Of a DNA stretch of 64,000 nt, positions 1-12,405 are shown one piece after another. Both the position numbers and the translations under genes were made by a program. The notes under the pieces are model-generated. The model saw nothing but the letters and a program-made list of their open reading frames with translations. It did not search any database and had not been told where the DNA came from. The DNA comes from Lycocorax pyrrhopterus obiensis (lineage: Eukaryota; Chordata; Aves; Passeriformes; Paradisaeidae), in NCBI GenBank assembly GCA_014706295.1, contig JACSVZ010000039.1, positions 1,798,001-1,862,000 on the forward strand, given 5' to 3'. Numbering within the stretch: the first letter of the stretch is position 1; the number at the start of each line of letters is the position of its first letter.

Positions 1-1287
1 ATAAATATGGTATTCTCTTTCCTATTTGCCTTTGATAGTCTTCATATCTCAAGAAGTCCTTGCTAAAAATGTCATTGGCTTGAGCTTTCAGCCAAAGACC
101 CAGGAAATTAAATCCTCTAGATGCTCAGTGAGGCAGGGAGTTCAACAGATGGACTTAAGTAAGAATTCATTTGGTCTATAGAGGGCAGAAAGGAATGAAA
201 AACATAAAGTAAAAATTCACAAGTGGCAAATTACTACTAACCTCAACAAAGATATTTGGCAGTCATTTAAAAACAAGTGCCTCACTGAAAACTCCATGAC
301 TGGGCAGCTGTTTGCTCCTCCCTTTCCCCCTTCTAGCTCACTCACTGGCTGTCCCAAGGAAGGGAAGAGGCCACGTTTTAGAAGACGTCAGCAGCCTGCC
401 CCATTTGAGGCTTCAGGGAGGGGAGAGCCTCACTATATGGCTGATAAACTATTTGCTATTCCTGCTCAAAGTTGCTGCAGGTGGTTGGTCCCCTTCACCA
501 GTCCCCACCAGTCGTCTCTATCTTAGTTTTCTGGTATTCCTGCAAATCATCTTTACCCTAATCATCCTCACTGGCCGTAGCCTTTTACAGTCATTTAAAT
601 TAGCCAGATTCAACACATTGCTTTAACATCCACTCTGTTGGCCGGACTCTTGCTCTGCTGCTACCCTGGCTTGCTGAGCCATTCCTTACACAGAAGCCTC
701 TGGCAGTATTTCAGCTCCCAAGAAAGAAGGCATGAATAGGCACACTCCATTCAGCATCCATGCCACAGCTGACATGTTCACTATGGAGTATTTTCTCTTT
801 TTTCCAAAAAAATTATTCTCAGAATTCTTTGTGCAGTTTTCCTTCAGACCAGGCTGAAACTGTGTATCATACTGCAAACCCTCACCCCAGACTCTCTGCA
901 AATCATTTGCCTATGTTTTCACAACCTGATTATTAATGCCACCATTCGCTCCCTCAACTTCTAACAAAAGTGTTTTTAATAGAAGGGTCATATGTCATTG
1001 CCAAGCTGTGTGAAATTTGGTCTTGTTTCTGCCTGTGTATTCCCCCACTTTAGTCACCTCCTGCACTCTCTGTTTCTCACAATTTCCCTCAGCACCTGTG
1101 GGAAGACCATTTTCAAGTCTCTGGGGAGCAACAGCCCTTCTTGCTCAAGCTTCAGCCCACCAGCCCACATGGCTGCACAATACAATATGAGAAACTCCAC
1201 TACTGTTGCTACAGTTAGTCTAGACTTTCATCAGTGCACTAATAAAAACCATAAAAAATGTTGTAGAAGGAGTTATGGATGCTAGGT
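1..1287. other. Non-coding AT-rich DNA, no gene seen
   Basis: I see no recognisable gene or repeat here. Two short plus-strand open frames overlap in different phases around 296-626; they have no known domain and the size expected by chance. The right edge is set by the target-site copy of the solo LTR that starts at 1288. Confidence 0.6.
1282..1287. repeat. Target-site duplication, left copy
   Basis: CTAGGT lies directly before the LTR and is repeated exactly at 1624-1629 directly after it. Confidence 0.8.
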
Positions 1288-1527
1288 TGTGAATGCTAAA
1301 AGCCTGGCTGCAGAGAGATTTCTCAATTTTCTGACAGTGCCTGCGTGAAAGCCTTGCTTTCTCACGGACGCTGTAGGAAAACAGTTGGGAGATTTTGTAA
1401 ACTATGGTATTGTTATGATACCGAGGAGAAAATATCTGAAGTAAGTGTTGTTGGGTTCAGCCAGTCCCTCTGGGGGGTGGTTGGTCAGTGAACCAATAAC
1501 CTTATGTCAGTGTCCAGCATGCTAAGG

Positions 1528-1535
1528 TATATAAG
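1528..1535 (+). promoter_or_regulatory. LTR TATA box
   Basis: TATATAAG lies in the expected place, about 90 bp before the LTR end. AATAAA follows only 14 bp later, so the poly(A) signal would lie upstream of, or right at, the predicted cap site. This arrangement is known in some retroviral LTRs. Confidence 0.6.
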
Positions 1536-1549
1536 TGAATCTGTAAATT

Positions 1550-1555
1550 AATAAA
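1550..1555 (+). terminator. LTR polyadenylation signal AATAAA
   Basis: A canonical AATAAA followed by a T-rich and GT-containing stretch, inside the solo LTR. Confidence 0.6.
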
Positions 1556-1623
1556 GTGTCGGTTTCTTCTCTCACTAAACCGTCCATGTCGCTTTATTCC
1601 TCGGTCTGTGCTCGCTAGCAACA

Positions 1624-1629
1624 CTAGGT
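1624..1629. repeat. Target-site duplication, right copy
   Basis: This is an exact copy of the hexamer at 1282-1287, directly after the terminal CA of the solo LTR. Confidence 0.8.
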
Positions 1630-1830
1630 TTGATATGAATCACCAGCCTTATATAGAGCTCGCTATAGTACAAAAGGCTCAGTTTGTAACATCCCAGTAT
1701 TAGAGTAGAGATAAACTGATCTAAGTTCTACTGCTGCTGTAAGTCACACAGAAGATTTCTTAGGTTACAACATAAGATGTAACCAAAAGATTTGAATTCT
1801 ATTACCATCTATGTAAGCTGTTAAGATAAG

Positions 1831-2308
1831 TGAGGCAGTGTTCTTTATCCTCTCTATGACTCATCCCTGATATCTCCCTCCGGGGACTATCTCCACCAAA
1901 TGGGCCATCAAGGCCTCACTACAGGACTCATAAAATTACATCATCCCACTGTGAGATGCTCCGCCCAGGGGGAGGAACCAAGCATTCCTACCAGGATATA
2001 ATCTGAGGTTTGGAACACCACAGCCAGCCCTTACCTACTGGATTCCCAGAGGACAAGAGCTGCATAACCACCACTGAAGAGGACCAGACCCTTCTACAGA
2101 ATCACTGCTTCGACAGAGCCATATCTATCACTTCAACAGGATCACAGCCACCATTTAATCGGACTGCTACCACCACCCTGACCAACAGGGTGTCAGGTTG
2201 TACTCTAACTCTGTCAGTGTTTCTGTACCACTGCATTTATTTTAATTTTCCTATTAAACTGTAGTTTTGACTTGGAGTCTCTCACTGGTTTACTTTCAAA
2301 CTAATACA
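1831..2308 (+). mobile_element. Solo LTR, ERVL-like
   Basis: The 478-bp unit starts TGAGGCAG and ends AATACA. The flanking hexamers GATAAG (1825-1830) and GAAAAG (2309-2314) match at 5 of 6 positions and would be an aged target-site duplication. It has a weak TATA-like ATATAAT at 1996-2002 and ATTAAA at 2253-2258, followed by a T/G-rich tail. The open frame at 2010-2264 lies inside the LTR and is not a gene. The family is inferred from resemblance to avian ERVL LTRs. The boundaries are less certain than for the neighbouring LTR at 1288. Confidence 0.65.
2253..2258 (+). terminator. LTR polyadenylation signal ATTAAA
   Basis: A common variant poly(A) signal about 50 bp before the proposed 3' end of the ERVL-like LTR. 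Confidence 0.5.
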
Positions 2309-2314
2309 GAAAAG

Positions 2315-5300
2315 CTTACTGACCCACGGATAGTGAATAGAGTGGGTTGCAGAACTGGTTCTTAATGTCTGGTGTAGGCAATCCATAGATCTTCTTTCCG
2401 TGTGAGCTAAATAGGGAACTTCAGTGGTCACAGGCTCAATCCATAAACCTTACCCTTTTGATTGTCATCTCAGTGCATTTTTTTTTGGTAATTTTTATTA
2501 TTTCTGAGTTACAAAAGCACAGACCATGCGGGAGGGGAAAAAAGTCAATGCCTTCCACCTCTATTTTTCTCCTACCTTACATTTGCAGACATTTGTTCTT
2601 TAATTCCTTATATAGTTAAATAAACACCATATGAATTCCCAAACATAATACATGGAGCTCTTCAAACCTATGGACATAAATCCAGGGATTTACGGTTTGA
2701 CACTTTAACAGATTTATCTGAAAATGGTTTCTATTAAAAGAAAATTTGTGTTAACAAAAATAAGTGTCTTCTGAAATGAGTGAAGAAAAAGTGTTGATGT
2801 TGAAGGGAAAGCAAAAGCAAACAACAAAAGGAAATTAAAACCTGGGAAAATAAAACAAATTAAACTAAAAATCAGATTCAAGATTCCAAAATTGCAATCT
2901 GAATTATTTCTACCATTGTTCTTAAATTTCAGTTTCAAGAAATATTGGACTGGTTAAGTGGTTTCTGTATTTCCCCTTTTTACCTTGATTTTTAGAAACT
3001 TCATGAGAATATCTTTCTTCGTGATTTGTCCTGATTAGCTTCATTTTTGCACCATCTGTGCTAAGCATACTTTGATGGCCAAATATCAGCACCAAATTGA
3101 AAGCCTCAGGACAATATTCATTGTTCCAAACCATATCTCTATCACTGTTAATTATGCAGTTAACAGTAAGAGAAGCAGAAACTTGCCGGGGTTTGAAGAT
3201 AGAAGGAAATAACTGCTTTGAGCAGATAAGCAAACAGCAGGATTACATATCTAGAGAGCGATCCTCTGTATTTGCATCACTGAAAAGGTAGAAATACCCA
3301 AACCCTGTGAACTTGTTCTAACATCTCTACTGTCACTATAATGAATTCCCATGACCTATTTCCACTGGCTTCCATTAAAAAAAAAAGGGGGGTGGGGGGG
3401 GAAATGCCTGTAAAATACAGACTGGAGCTTCCAGGGAGGAGTATGAGTTTCTCTTATCTACATTTTTTGGTACTTTTCTTGTGTTGATTCCTCAGTAATA
3501 ATTTCAGGGGGAAGAATCAATTTGTGGCTGTAGTATATGAAAATGTGGGATGGAAAACTTTGGTTTTGTTTTGTTTTTTTTAGTCAATTGACTCACCTCA
3601 ACCAGGATCCAAAGCCATTTCACCAAAGTTGCATGTGCTGTAAATTTAGAAGGCAGATAGGCCCTTTCCATAAGGTATGGCCCAAAACAAGTCACTCCAA
3701 AATTATGACTTTTATTGTAGAATAATATAATAAAAAATGAAGTCTTGAGTCTCAAGAGAAGTTTCGTGTAGAATGCTAATTATTTTTTATAATTGTCATT
3801 ATATTTTGGAGAAATAAGTAGTATGTTATAAGAGAGAGTGAAATAAGATGATATTTTTATTCCCACTTTTATACTATCTCATAACGTTTATGTTCCTTTT
3901 ACTGAGACAAGAGTTTCTTTTATCCTCAAATGAAAATAACTCTCTCGTATACACAGCCTTCCTTTGTTGAAATTTGCAAAAAAAAAAAGGACATATTTGC
4001 ATTCCTCAGAGAGTTTAAATTACATTATGAAAGTGTCATGGCCATTTAATGTATTTATATTCAGCTCCAATTTCTAGTGGCTTGGATGTTGCTGTTGCTG
4101 TTCCCTGTAGGCAAAATAAATACATTCAAGGCTCAGGGCTGCCACAGAGATTTACTGTTCTCCTAAAGTGTATCTTTTGCTGCTTTCACAGAAAAAATAA
4201 ATTAAAAAATAAAAGAAACCATACACATATCAATGCTTGTTGCTATACATAATGTGCAATACACAAAAAATCATTCTTGCATAGGACAGATACATGTTCA
4301 TGCAAAACACAAGGTTCAAATATAAGAATATATTCAGGAATCAAGCATATACATGATGCATATCTGATAGATTTGTTTGCATAGACACAGAAACCTGAAA
4401 ACTGGGTTATGGCTTGGAGCAGTAGGAGATGTTTAGCTGAAAAGGTGAAAAAAAGGTAGGAAAGAGGAAAGTACAGAAACTGTGCTGCAGATCAATGATT
4501 ATATGACTATATATGCCATTTTAGTTGTGTGCCTCAAAATATCTATCAAAAGACTTTGTGTGGCAGCAAGTGGAGCAAGAATCTTTCAGATTGTTGCACT
4601 TTCAGAGCTTCCACCATTTGGCTGGTCTTTCATACCGTTTACACAAAGGCTCTAATTCTGAATGCCACTTCACTGTCCCAGGCATGAGTTGGCACTCTCA
4701 CTTTATACAGCTCATCCTTAGGACATCTGGGAAGGCACCGGTGTGCAGTGGGAGGTGGAGTGAAGCATCCAAGTGCTTGCTTCCCCATCCAAATAATGAA
4801 CCCTCCAGAGCTGCAGTCAGTTCTCTTCAGTGACCTTCAACGTTTTCCAAATCCATCAGTCTTAATGCTGCATCCATCAGGCCTAGGAAAACAACTGGAA
4901 GACAGAATATTTGTGATGAAAGAGAACATCAGAAGAAAGACTTCTCCTCTTGCAAAAAACAACAGAGTATAAAAGAAACTGAAGGACAGGTAAAGAAATA
5001 GAGAGCCGTCAACATGAACGCGTCCCATAGTACTTTGCAGGGAAGAAAAGATACTTTTGTCAGTAAAAAAAATATCTAAGAAGTTTCCATGGTGGTAGAG
5101 GCTTAGGTATTATTCCAGCTGTCTCTCAGCAGCAAAAAGAAATGTCCAATAAAGCATGAAAATAAAGTTTTAAGTGTTATGGTTTCAGCTATTCCTTACA
5201 TGGAATGAGGTACAGGGGAAAATACACAGACAAAAGTCTATTATGCACTCAGAAAAAGGTAGGCAATTGGAGATCTATTTTTAGTCACCACCTTTTAGAA

Positions 5301-7834
5301 CAAGAAAGCCTTGTACATAAAATCTAGTTTCTATTTAACTTACTGAAAGACATTTCCTGCAAAATTTAAAAAGTTAATTTTGAGAAAAATTCTTTTGAGA
5401 GGCTGTGTTTCAAAATCAATGCTTACCTACATCAGTCATCATCAAAGATTGTTGCTTTAAAAGTATGAATTCTGTTTATTTTCGTCTGAAGCCATCAGTT
5501 TGCTTTCAACACGACACTTTGATGACATGGAGACATCTATAATAGCATAGGGAGGGAATCAAGCTTGTGATGGGCTGACTGCAGAAAACTCCACTCTATA
5601 ATTTAGTTTGGATAGATACCAAAATTCAGTTGTTAAATTATGCAAATATTTTCTCTTAAGTAACCTTTTGGAAGTTGCTTGTTCTCCCCCTTTGATGCTT
5701 CATCAGTATGTCCTTCCCTAGAGTAATTCATTCCTGCCAGCTCTCTGTAACCCAGCAGCATGCTGCAATGCTTCCTCCTGAATTTGTCATTTTACCGCAT
5801 ACTGCCTACATTTGGATGGCTCCCAAAAGCTCTGGGAGCCCTGACGGCCTGCTGCAGTTCTGCTAAGCCCTTTCTTCTTTCACTGCTCTTATCCTGTGCA
5901 ATGCCAACAGTTTTATGTACACTAAAATATATATTACTGTACTTAGATGTTGTTTATTACAGGCAGCTACAGCATCATAAGCACTGGCAATTTAATCCTG
6001 ACTTTCACGGCATTTATGATCCCTAAAGACTCTTGAGTGCAGTGATTGCAAATGAGTCTTTATGTCATGATGAGGTCATTGAGCTTCTAAGCCTATGATT
6101 TCAAAGAGAATCTGAAAATTATGGCCTCAGTAGACACAGCTTTTTTTTTTTTTTAATATAATCCAAAATAGCTTTTATTTAAAAAGCCTCATTGTGTCAG
6201 GGTTATGTGTCCTAACATTATTTAATCTCCAAGACTTAACATAGCACTGTCATGTTTGTATCAGGAGTAGGTTAACAGCAGCAGCAAAATTTACGTTTAA
6301 TATCTTCAAGAATGTTGCAACAGATGAAAGTGTAGACTACAGCAACAAGGTGAGCAGAGGGCTATTGTATCATTAGACTGCATGATCTAAAGGAAAGGTA
6401 GGGGAATGAAAGAGTTAACAAAATGGAATAAAGAAAAGCAAGAAGCGGAATGGATCTGCTTCCACAAAGACTTACCTGATGTTTAAGAGCAAGGAAGAGC
6501 TAAATTATGCTGAAGGTTTTATGTAAAGACTGACGATGTCTACAGATGAATACTGAAAACAATGAAGATTTTAGATTAATTTTTTTGCTTGTCCTTCATT
6601 TATAGCTCATGCTATCCCACCAAAATAATCACCAGGTTCCAGTTGATATAATTTTACAGAAACATCACAATATGCATCAATGCTTAGGGAAAATGGAGAT
6701 CAATACAAATGGAAAGGAAAGGAAGTTACAAAACTCAGTGTATTTCACTGATTCCAAACTTCTTACAAAAGGATCTTTAAGTGAAAGCAGCCCACTGCTT
6801 TGTTTCTCATGTGTTTTTTCCTTTTTTTTTCTTTTCTTAAAACAATCATTCAATATTAAAAAGCTTCTGAAATAAAGTTTCGTTAAATGCTCCGTAACAC
6901 AGTATGCAATGAACCTAATTTTCCTTCAGTACGTGTTGTTGCACTTTGAAAGGATCATGTTTTGCTTTTGTCAACCATCAAAGAACTGCACTATGCATCA
7001 GAGAAATAGGTCATAATATTTTCTTACTAACTTCCATACAGATCTGATACATCAAGGCAAAATAGCTCTATTAACAGTTTGGGTTTTTCTTTTCATAGAT
7101 GAGACAAGATGTTGTTTCATCAAGTTTACAACATAAGCATTCTGATACAAGTTTACTTATACATCAGTTGTAAATCTTACCCTTTGTCAAAGGCAGTAAA
7201 ATCAAGATACACCTAAAGAAAATTTAGAAAGTGGATAAACCAGGAAATAGACATAATTTTGGAACATGTACTGCTTAGCACCACCAGCCAAACTTTTACT
7301 TTTTTTCATTTTTCAACTGAAATACAGTACTATTTAAAGAAAATTGATTTCAACTTTGTACTCCACATGGTGGACATTTACGTCAGTATAAGACAAGAAT
7401 TTGTTTTCAAGACAGTTATTTCCAGGATCTGGAATGATTTCTTACTATACCTTTTGGGACAAAAAAAAAAAGATAGCATGCAGAGCAAAACATTATCATG
7501 AATAGCAGTTTGTTTCTTACTAAAATGTCTTGGACCTAATTCCACTGACTTTTTGCTTTCACTAGTAACTTTCACCAAATGAATGTTTTCCCAGCCTATC
7601 ATCCCCAGTGCTGACATCGCTCACATCTGTGAGCAGGCTTTTTTGACCCATCTTCACTTTACCTCACACATTACAGTCATTTTTCCCCAGAGCTAATCTG
7701 TGTCTGAATTGGTGTTTCTTTCAAAATAGTCTGGCTTGCTTTCATACTTATAGATTTCATTATTTTATTATTGTGAACCATACTTGCTACACCTTGAAAG
7801 GACAAATAAATGTGTTTGCATGAACAGATCACCT
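2315..7834. other. Non-coding AT-rich DNA, 5.5 kb
   Basis: I see no gene or recognisable transposon. The open frames are all near 100 codons or shorter and often overlap in opposite phases. Small items inside it are the A/G tract at 3377-3401 and a T14 run at 6141-6154. Confidence 0.6.
3377..3401 (+). repeat. A-run joined to G-rich tract (G-quadruplex candidate)
   Basis: A run of ten A is followed by six G, one T and eight G (G tract 3387-3401). Fourteen G with a single interruption give several possible four-tract arrangements. Confidence 0.6.
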
Positions 7835-8182
7835 AAATCCACGTCTTTCCTCCCCCAAACATCCCACAGCCCCGGGCTACCCTGAGCGCTCTTCCCCTGC
7901 ACCGATTGATGTGTACGACACCGTAGTGACTGTTCCGTCCAAAAGGTGCTCTGCTGGTAACCCATGGGAGCTAACCCATGTCCCACTTGGACACTGGGGC
8001 TGACATTATCCCGAGACAACTCTGGAGGGTCCCTCCAGACAGGGTGTCCTCTCTTCTGAGTTCTAATTTTGGTTTCCTCTAACTCTGCCTGATGGCTCCT
8101 CTTATGAGCCTGGGAGCGCCACACGAAGGTAATGTTTGGGCTCCTGTTCCTGCCACGGCCTTTCTGTGCTCCTTGGTTGTTG
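7835..8182 (+). pseudogene. Decayed ERV protease (pro) fragment
   Basis: This GC-richer island in AT-rich DNA reads, in one plus frame, through LDTGADI at 7987-8007. That matches the active-site loop of retroviral aspartic proteases (DTGA at 7990-8001, catalytic Asp at 7990-7992). The frame runs on to a stop near 8070 and is closed by a TAA about 18 bp upstream of the motif, so nothing functional remains. The rest of the fold, the flap and the partner domains are not recognisable in any frame. The 147-codon minus-strand frame at 7768-8211 covers the same DNA and is treated as a shadow. The call rests mainly on this heptapeptide and the local composition. Confidence 0.42.
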
Positions 8183-8238
8183 TGCAGAAAGCTGTTTCTC
8201 ATATAATACATTTAGTAGTCTTTACTTATATACAAACA

Positions 8239-8288
8239 CATATATGTGTGTATATATATATATATATATACACTTATATATATATATA
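8239..8288. repeat. TA/TG dinucleotide microsatellite
   Basis: Alternating TA and TG units with one CACT interruption. The open frames here (runs of Tyr/Ile) are repeat artefacts. Confidence 0.9.
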
Positions 8289-10835
8289 CTCATAATCCTT
8301 GAAAAGCTCTCCAGTTTGGAAGTTGACTTTTGGACATCTCCCTGTTGCAAAAGAAGAAATTGGACTTTTGTTGTTTGATGTTAAAGAGTGAAGAGAAATT
8401 GAACAGGAAATTGGAGTGCAAGTGATGTGAACCTGTTTTAATGTAAATTTTGATTGTTCGCATGGCTTTGATCCCAGCTTGCACTAACCAAAACATTTCA
8501 GTATTTCTGGAATACTGACTATGTTAATTACACTGAAAAACCTGCCCAAAACCCTTTACTTTTTCCATTCCTCAGTGTTTGCTCTAATTATGTTTATGAA
8601 AAGTAACATCTGTTCTCCATCTTTATTTTGACCTGTTAAAAAAACCCAAATTATTTTTCTCCACTTGGTCCGTACTCTGTATTTGTTAAGTTATCTAAGA
8701 ATCCATTCTACAAATATTCGGCTTCTAAGCTGAATATGTTTTCCTAATGTGTGAGGTCAGAATTATTCATTTTTTAATATAAATTAATTTGCTTTTGTTA
8801 TCCTTACATCACAGATTTTTATTCTCAAAACTATTCGGTTCCTCCTGCATTTATGATGGTCACTTTCTTAATGATAGTATCTACAGGTAGATATATAGAA
8901 TCAACTTGTGTTTTCCCTAAGGTCATGAACGACAATGTTAAATTAAAATCCATTCATAACCTTCCTCCAGAATAGTATACCTTATTATCAAATCCACTAT
9001 AGTCTCTCAGTTTCTTGTCCATATTAAAACAAATCATTATTTATTTTTGTGAGTGTATTATATCTTCCTTTGTATTAACTTTTAAACCAACAAGAGTATT
9101 TCCACTGTATATTATGTCTCAGAGATTGAAGTATGTACAAGTTTGGGCTTGCTTGTAAAATATTTTAAAAGCATATTTAGCCTCTGTAGTTGTTTCAGGG
9201 TTAACACAGGCTTGTTTTCTCAGGAGAGACAGATCTCAGTGTGAAAATATGGAATGAGAAACCTAGCTGAAAGTGACCAAATTAATTTAGAGAAGGGTGA
9301 CCAAAAAAAGGTTGTCTGAAGGAGAAACATGAGATACAAAATAATAGTGCCGTGGAAAGTGAAAGAATAGATAGAAATACAGAAGGTATGCATGGGTGAC
9401 TACTAGAGTAAAACAGAAATTTCACAAAGAATACATAATAAAGTGCCTGCAAACCACATGCAAAGAACTCTCCCATGCCTTTCTCCCTCTGTAGATTCCT
9501 CTGACGGTTGGTTGTACTGTGAATGTCAGTTAGATTTCCCAGTCCTTGAATATTCCCATCTACCATGTTTATATTGGCTATGTTTATGAACACTAGTAAC
9601 AGTCTTGAGAAACAACCCACACCTCTTGTCTGAAACACAGGCTAGGCACAAAGCTGCCAGAGAAGTCTTCTTATTCCATAAAACTATTTATCCCTGTCTG
9701 TAGTGCAACTTGGTCATGTGTGACTCGTAAAAAATTAGGATTCTGACACAAACTGGGGAATAGTTTATAAACATGTGTTTTTACTGACTGCATTCAAGCG
9801 AATACCTGAGAACATTGTTATTTATTGCATTTGCTCTAGGGCATTAAATAACAATTTGAAAATAGTTATAAGGAAAAAAATCCCACATCCTATGGTATGT
9901 AATGCTTTTTCTATTAGAACACTGGACAATGGAAAATGAAAGCTGATTATGCAATTGTTGTTAGCTGCCAAAAACACCATTACTGGTAACTGGCTTTCCA
10001 AACTATTTTGACAGTTAATATGGGGTTGAGAAATGTCTGATCTAAAATGGACATGGTGCATTTAACACAAGTAGCCAATTACTCATACAATGTGTCTTGG
10101 CCGAAGGAATATGAACTTAGAGTACTCAGAGTAGGCTGTGTTTCTGATTCTGCTGAAGATATCCTGAGTGACAAAAGCAAAAGAGGGGAGTCATAATCTC
10201 AGGATTTTACAACCTAAATTAAAATCTTTATATATTTGCACAATTCAACATTGTTTCAAGGAAATTTTAAGAGAATCCTATTATTGACAGTTCATACTTA
10301 GCCCCAAATTGAAGAAGTACTGAAACTTAATTAGAGACTCAGCTTTATTCAGCTTTCACTAGCATAAAATTATTTTCAGCTAGTATCACTTTCCCCAAAC
10401 ATGATTACATTCTTTAGTAAGTTGTTCTTTTCAGAAATAAACACATTGAGAGGGAGAAATCATTCTTCGCCATGCGCATACTTAGAAAATCATACAATAT
10501 ACTGGCCCATATAATGTGTTTATATACGAACACAAAAAGTTACATATTTTTCACAAGTGAAAAGGACCGAGAGGAAAACAATAAAAAACAGAATGTAGTG
10601 GAACAGTGGAACTGAGTGAAGTGCATAATACCAGTAATACTATGAGTGATGTCAAGTATAATAAACATCCAAAATGTACTATGAATTTTCAGTCAAAGTC
10701 AGAAGAATGAATGTGGAAGAGTAAACAGGAAGCTTCCATAAAGATGACTTAATTTCCCAGAGTTCTTTTTTTAGGAATGTTTTTTTTTTTTGCTATTGAG
10801 TTTTTGATTATTTGATTTGACTGCTTTATTTCATG

Positions 10836-10892
10836 GCAATTTTAAAAAAAAAAGAAGAAAAAGAGGGAAAAAAAAGAAAGAAACAAAACACC
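10836..10892. repeat. A-rich purine tract
   Basis: A-runs broken by single or double G with a few C near the right end; low complexity, no tandem unit. Confidence 0.7.
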
Positions 10893-10940
10893 AATTTGCC
10901 AGTTCTATTTTGCCACTTTCTAGGGGATACTATAAAATTA

Positions 10941-10971
10941 GTATATAATAATAGTAATAATAGTAATAATA
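10941..10971. repeat. AAT/AGTAAT trinucleotide-like repeat
   Basis: Imperfect ATA/ATAGTA units, about 31 bp. Confidence 0.8.
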
Positions 10972-11451
10972 GGTAGCAAGTATCCGCTACACAGCTTCTT
11001 AGTGTTATTTGCACAACCTTAGTGTGCCTTTAAAACACATTAGAAATGTTGTCTTTGATCCTATTAATCCTACTGCTGACGTGAAGTAATATACAGAAGA
11101 TCTGCCATAAAAGTACATCTCTCAGACAGTCCATGGCTCTCATCAAGCCCATTTCCTTTTATCACGAGACAAACCCACAGTCTCTTGTGGGAATCCAGAG
11201 TGCAGAGAATATTTCTCTGCCTGTTTTGAAGGGTTCTACCCCCTGGACAGCACTGGTTTTGACCTCGTCCATGGAGAAAATGACCTACCCTCTGGGAAGA
11301 AGTAGAATCTACAACTGGTGTGAACTAGGTGATAGAATATTATGTAAGATTGTCACAGGGTGAAAAATTTAGAGGTTTTGGGCTTATTAATATAGTACAT
11401 AGATAAAAAGCAAAAAACTTCAAAATGGAGGATTGTTGTTGTTCTCCAGAC

Positions 11452-11468
11452 CTTCTTCTTCTTCTTCT
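11452..11468. repeat. CTT trinucleotide repeat
   Basis: Five uninterrupted CTT units. Confidence 0.8.
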
Positions 11469-11639
11469 ATTACTCCATATTCGGCAGTAGAAGTAGTTTG
11501 GGGTGACTAGATAAAGAATTCCGCAGTTCCTGTCTACGTGACAAAGTGATTTATTGAACATTGGTGGAAAAGTAAAAATATCTTTCATTTTAAGTTTTCA
11601 TTGGGTGATTAACCTTTAAAAAGACTGTGTAATCTTGAT

Positions 11640-11780
11640 AATTTGACTTTCTCTTGCATTCTCTGCTCTGTGCTGTGTCTGGGTCACGTCAGTGACTCTG
11701 TTTCTCTGATAAGACTTAATAAACAACTATCTGAAAGCAGAAAACACTGAAGGTCCCATTCATCTCTTGGATTTCTGGCA
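11640..11780 (+). mobile_element. Possible LTR 3' end (ERVK-like)
   Basis: The stretch has AATAAA near 11719, then about 55 bp of U5-like sequence ending TTTCTGGCA with a terminal CA. This layout resembles the R-U5 end of avian class II LTRs. I could not find a convincing left end or a target-site duplication, and no primer-binding site is evident downstream, so it is at best a truncated LTR. Confidence 0.35.
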
Positions 11781-12350
11781 GGGACTCTAAAAAATCTCCC
11801 CCATCCGAGGAGGTATAATTAAGGCACGGAAAAGTGTCAGTCTCTCGTGCCAGTTCTGGATGGTGCACACCTTACTGACAGGAGGCATGGTACTCACTCT
11901 TCCTTGTGGCTGAACTCACCATCACTCCCATGGTTGGGAGCCCTTGCTTCCAGGGGACCAAGGTGCCCACGCTCTGAGCAATGCAAGCTGGTATATGGCT
12001 AAACACTGCTGAAGGGGCAAGATTATTTAGTACCTCAAAAGCCAGAACGACTTGCTGTAAAATTAATAGAAACCTTTTCTTGACTTTTTTTTCTTGCAAT
12101 CAGCCTGATCTTCTGTAGCCTTTGCATGTACAGCCCATCACGTTGCACTCAGGCAAATACACTGAATTTCAGGGAGCTGCTTATATCATACATACCATGC
12201 CTGAATTTGGCTTATGCTCTCCTCCACAAGCTACAGAGCAAGGATAAAGAGTGCCAAAATAAACTTTTTTTTTTTGCCCTAGTAGACAAGTATGAATGAA
12301 AAAATTAATTTCAATATAGAAGGAGAGAGCCACTTCTGCTCAATAAGCAT

Positions 12351-12405
12351 TAAAATTAAATAAATAAATTAAATAAATAAATAAATTTTAAAAATTAAAT
12401 AAATA
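12351..12405. repeat. AAAT tetranucleotide repeat
   Basis: Repeated TAAA units with AATT and TTTTAAAA interruptions. Confidence 0.85.

Larger units (their letters stand above)
1288..1623 (+). mobile_element. Solo LTR, avian ERVK-like (class II)
   Basis: The 336-bp unit starts TGTGAATG and ends GCAACA. It is flanked by a perfect 6-bp direct repeat CTAGGT (1282-1287 and 1624-1629), the target-site duplication expected of class II ERVs. It contains a TATA-like box at 1528-1535 and AATAAA at 1550-1555, followed by a pyrimidine-rich U5-like tail. No internal retroviral sequence or second LTR lies next to it, so it is a solo LTR left by recombination between the two LTRs of a provirus. The family name is an inference from duplication length, TG..CA ends and resemblance to avian LTRs. 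Confidence 0.85.
8289..11639. other. Non-coding AT-rich DNA with A-rich and TAA tracts
   Basis: No gene or mobile element is recognised. The longest frame is 118 codons on the minus strand (9282-9638), with no domain. Simple-sequence tracts lie at 10836-10892, 10941-10971 and 11452-11468. Confidence 0.55.

Noticed and set aside
7768..8211. 147-codon minus-strand open frame, the longest in the window
   Set aside because: It lies over the GC-richer island with the plus-strand protease motif, has no domain I know, and starts and ends in ordinary DNA. I treat it as a shadow.
8092..8378. Frames rich in Tyr and Ile
   Set aside because: They are produced by translating the TA/TG microsatellite.
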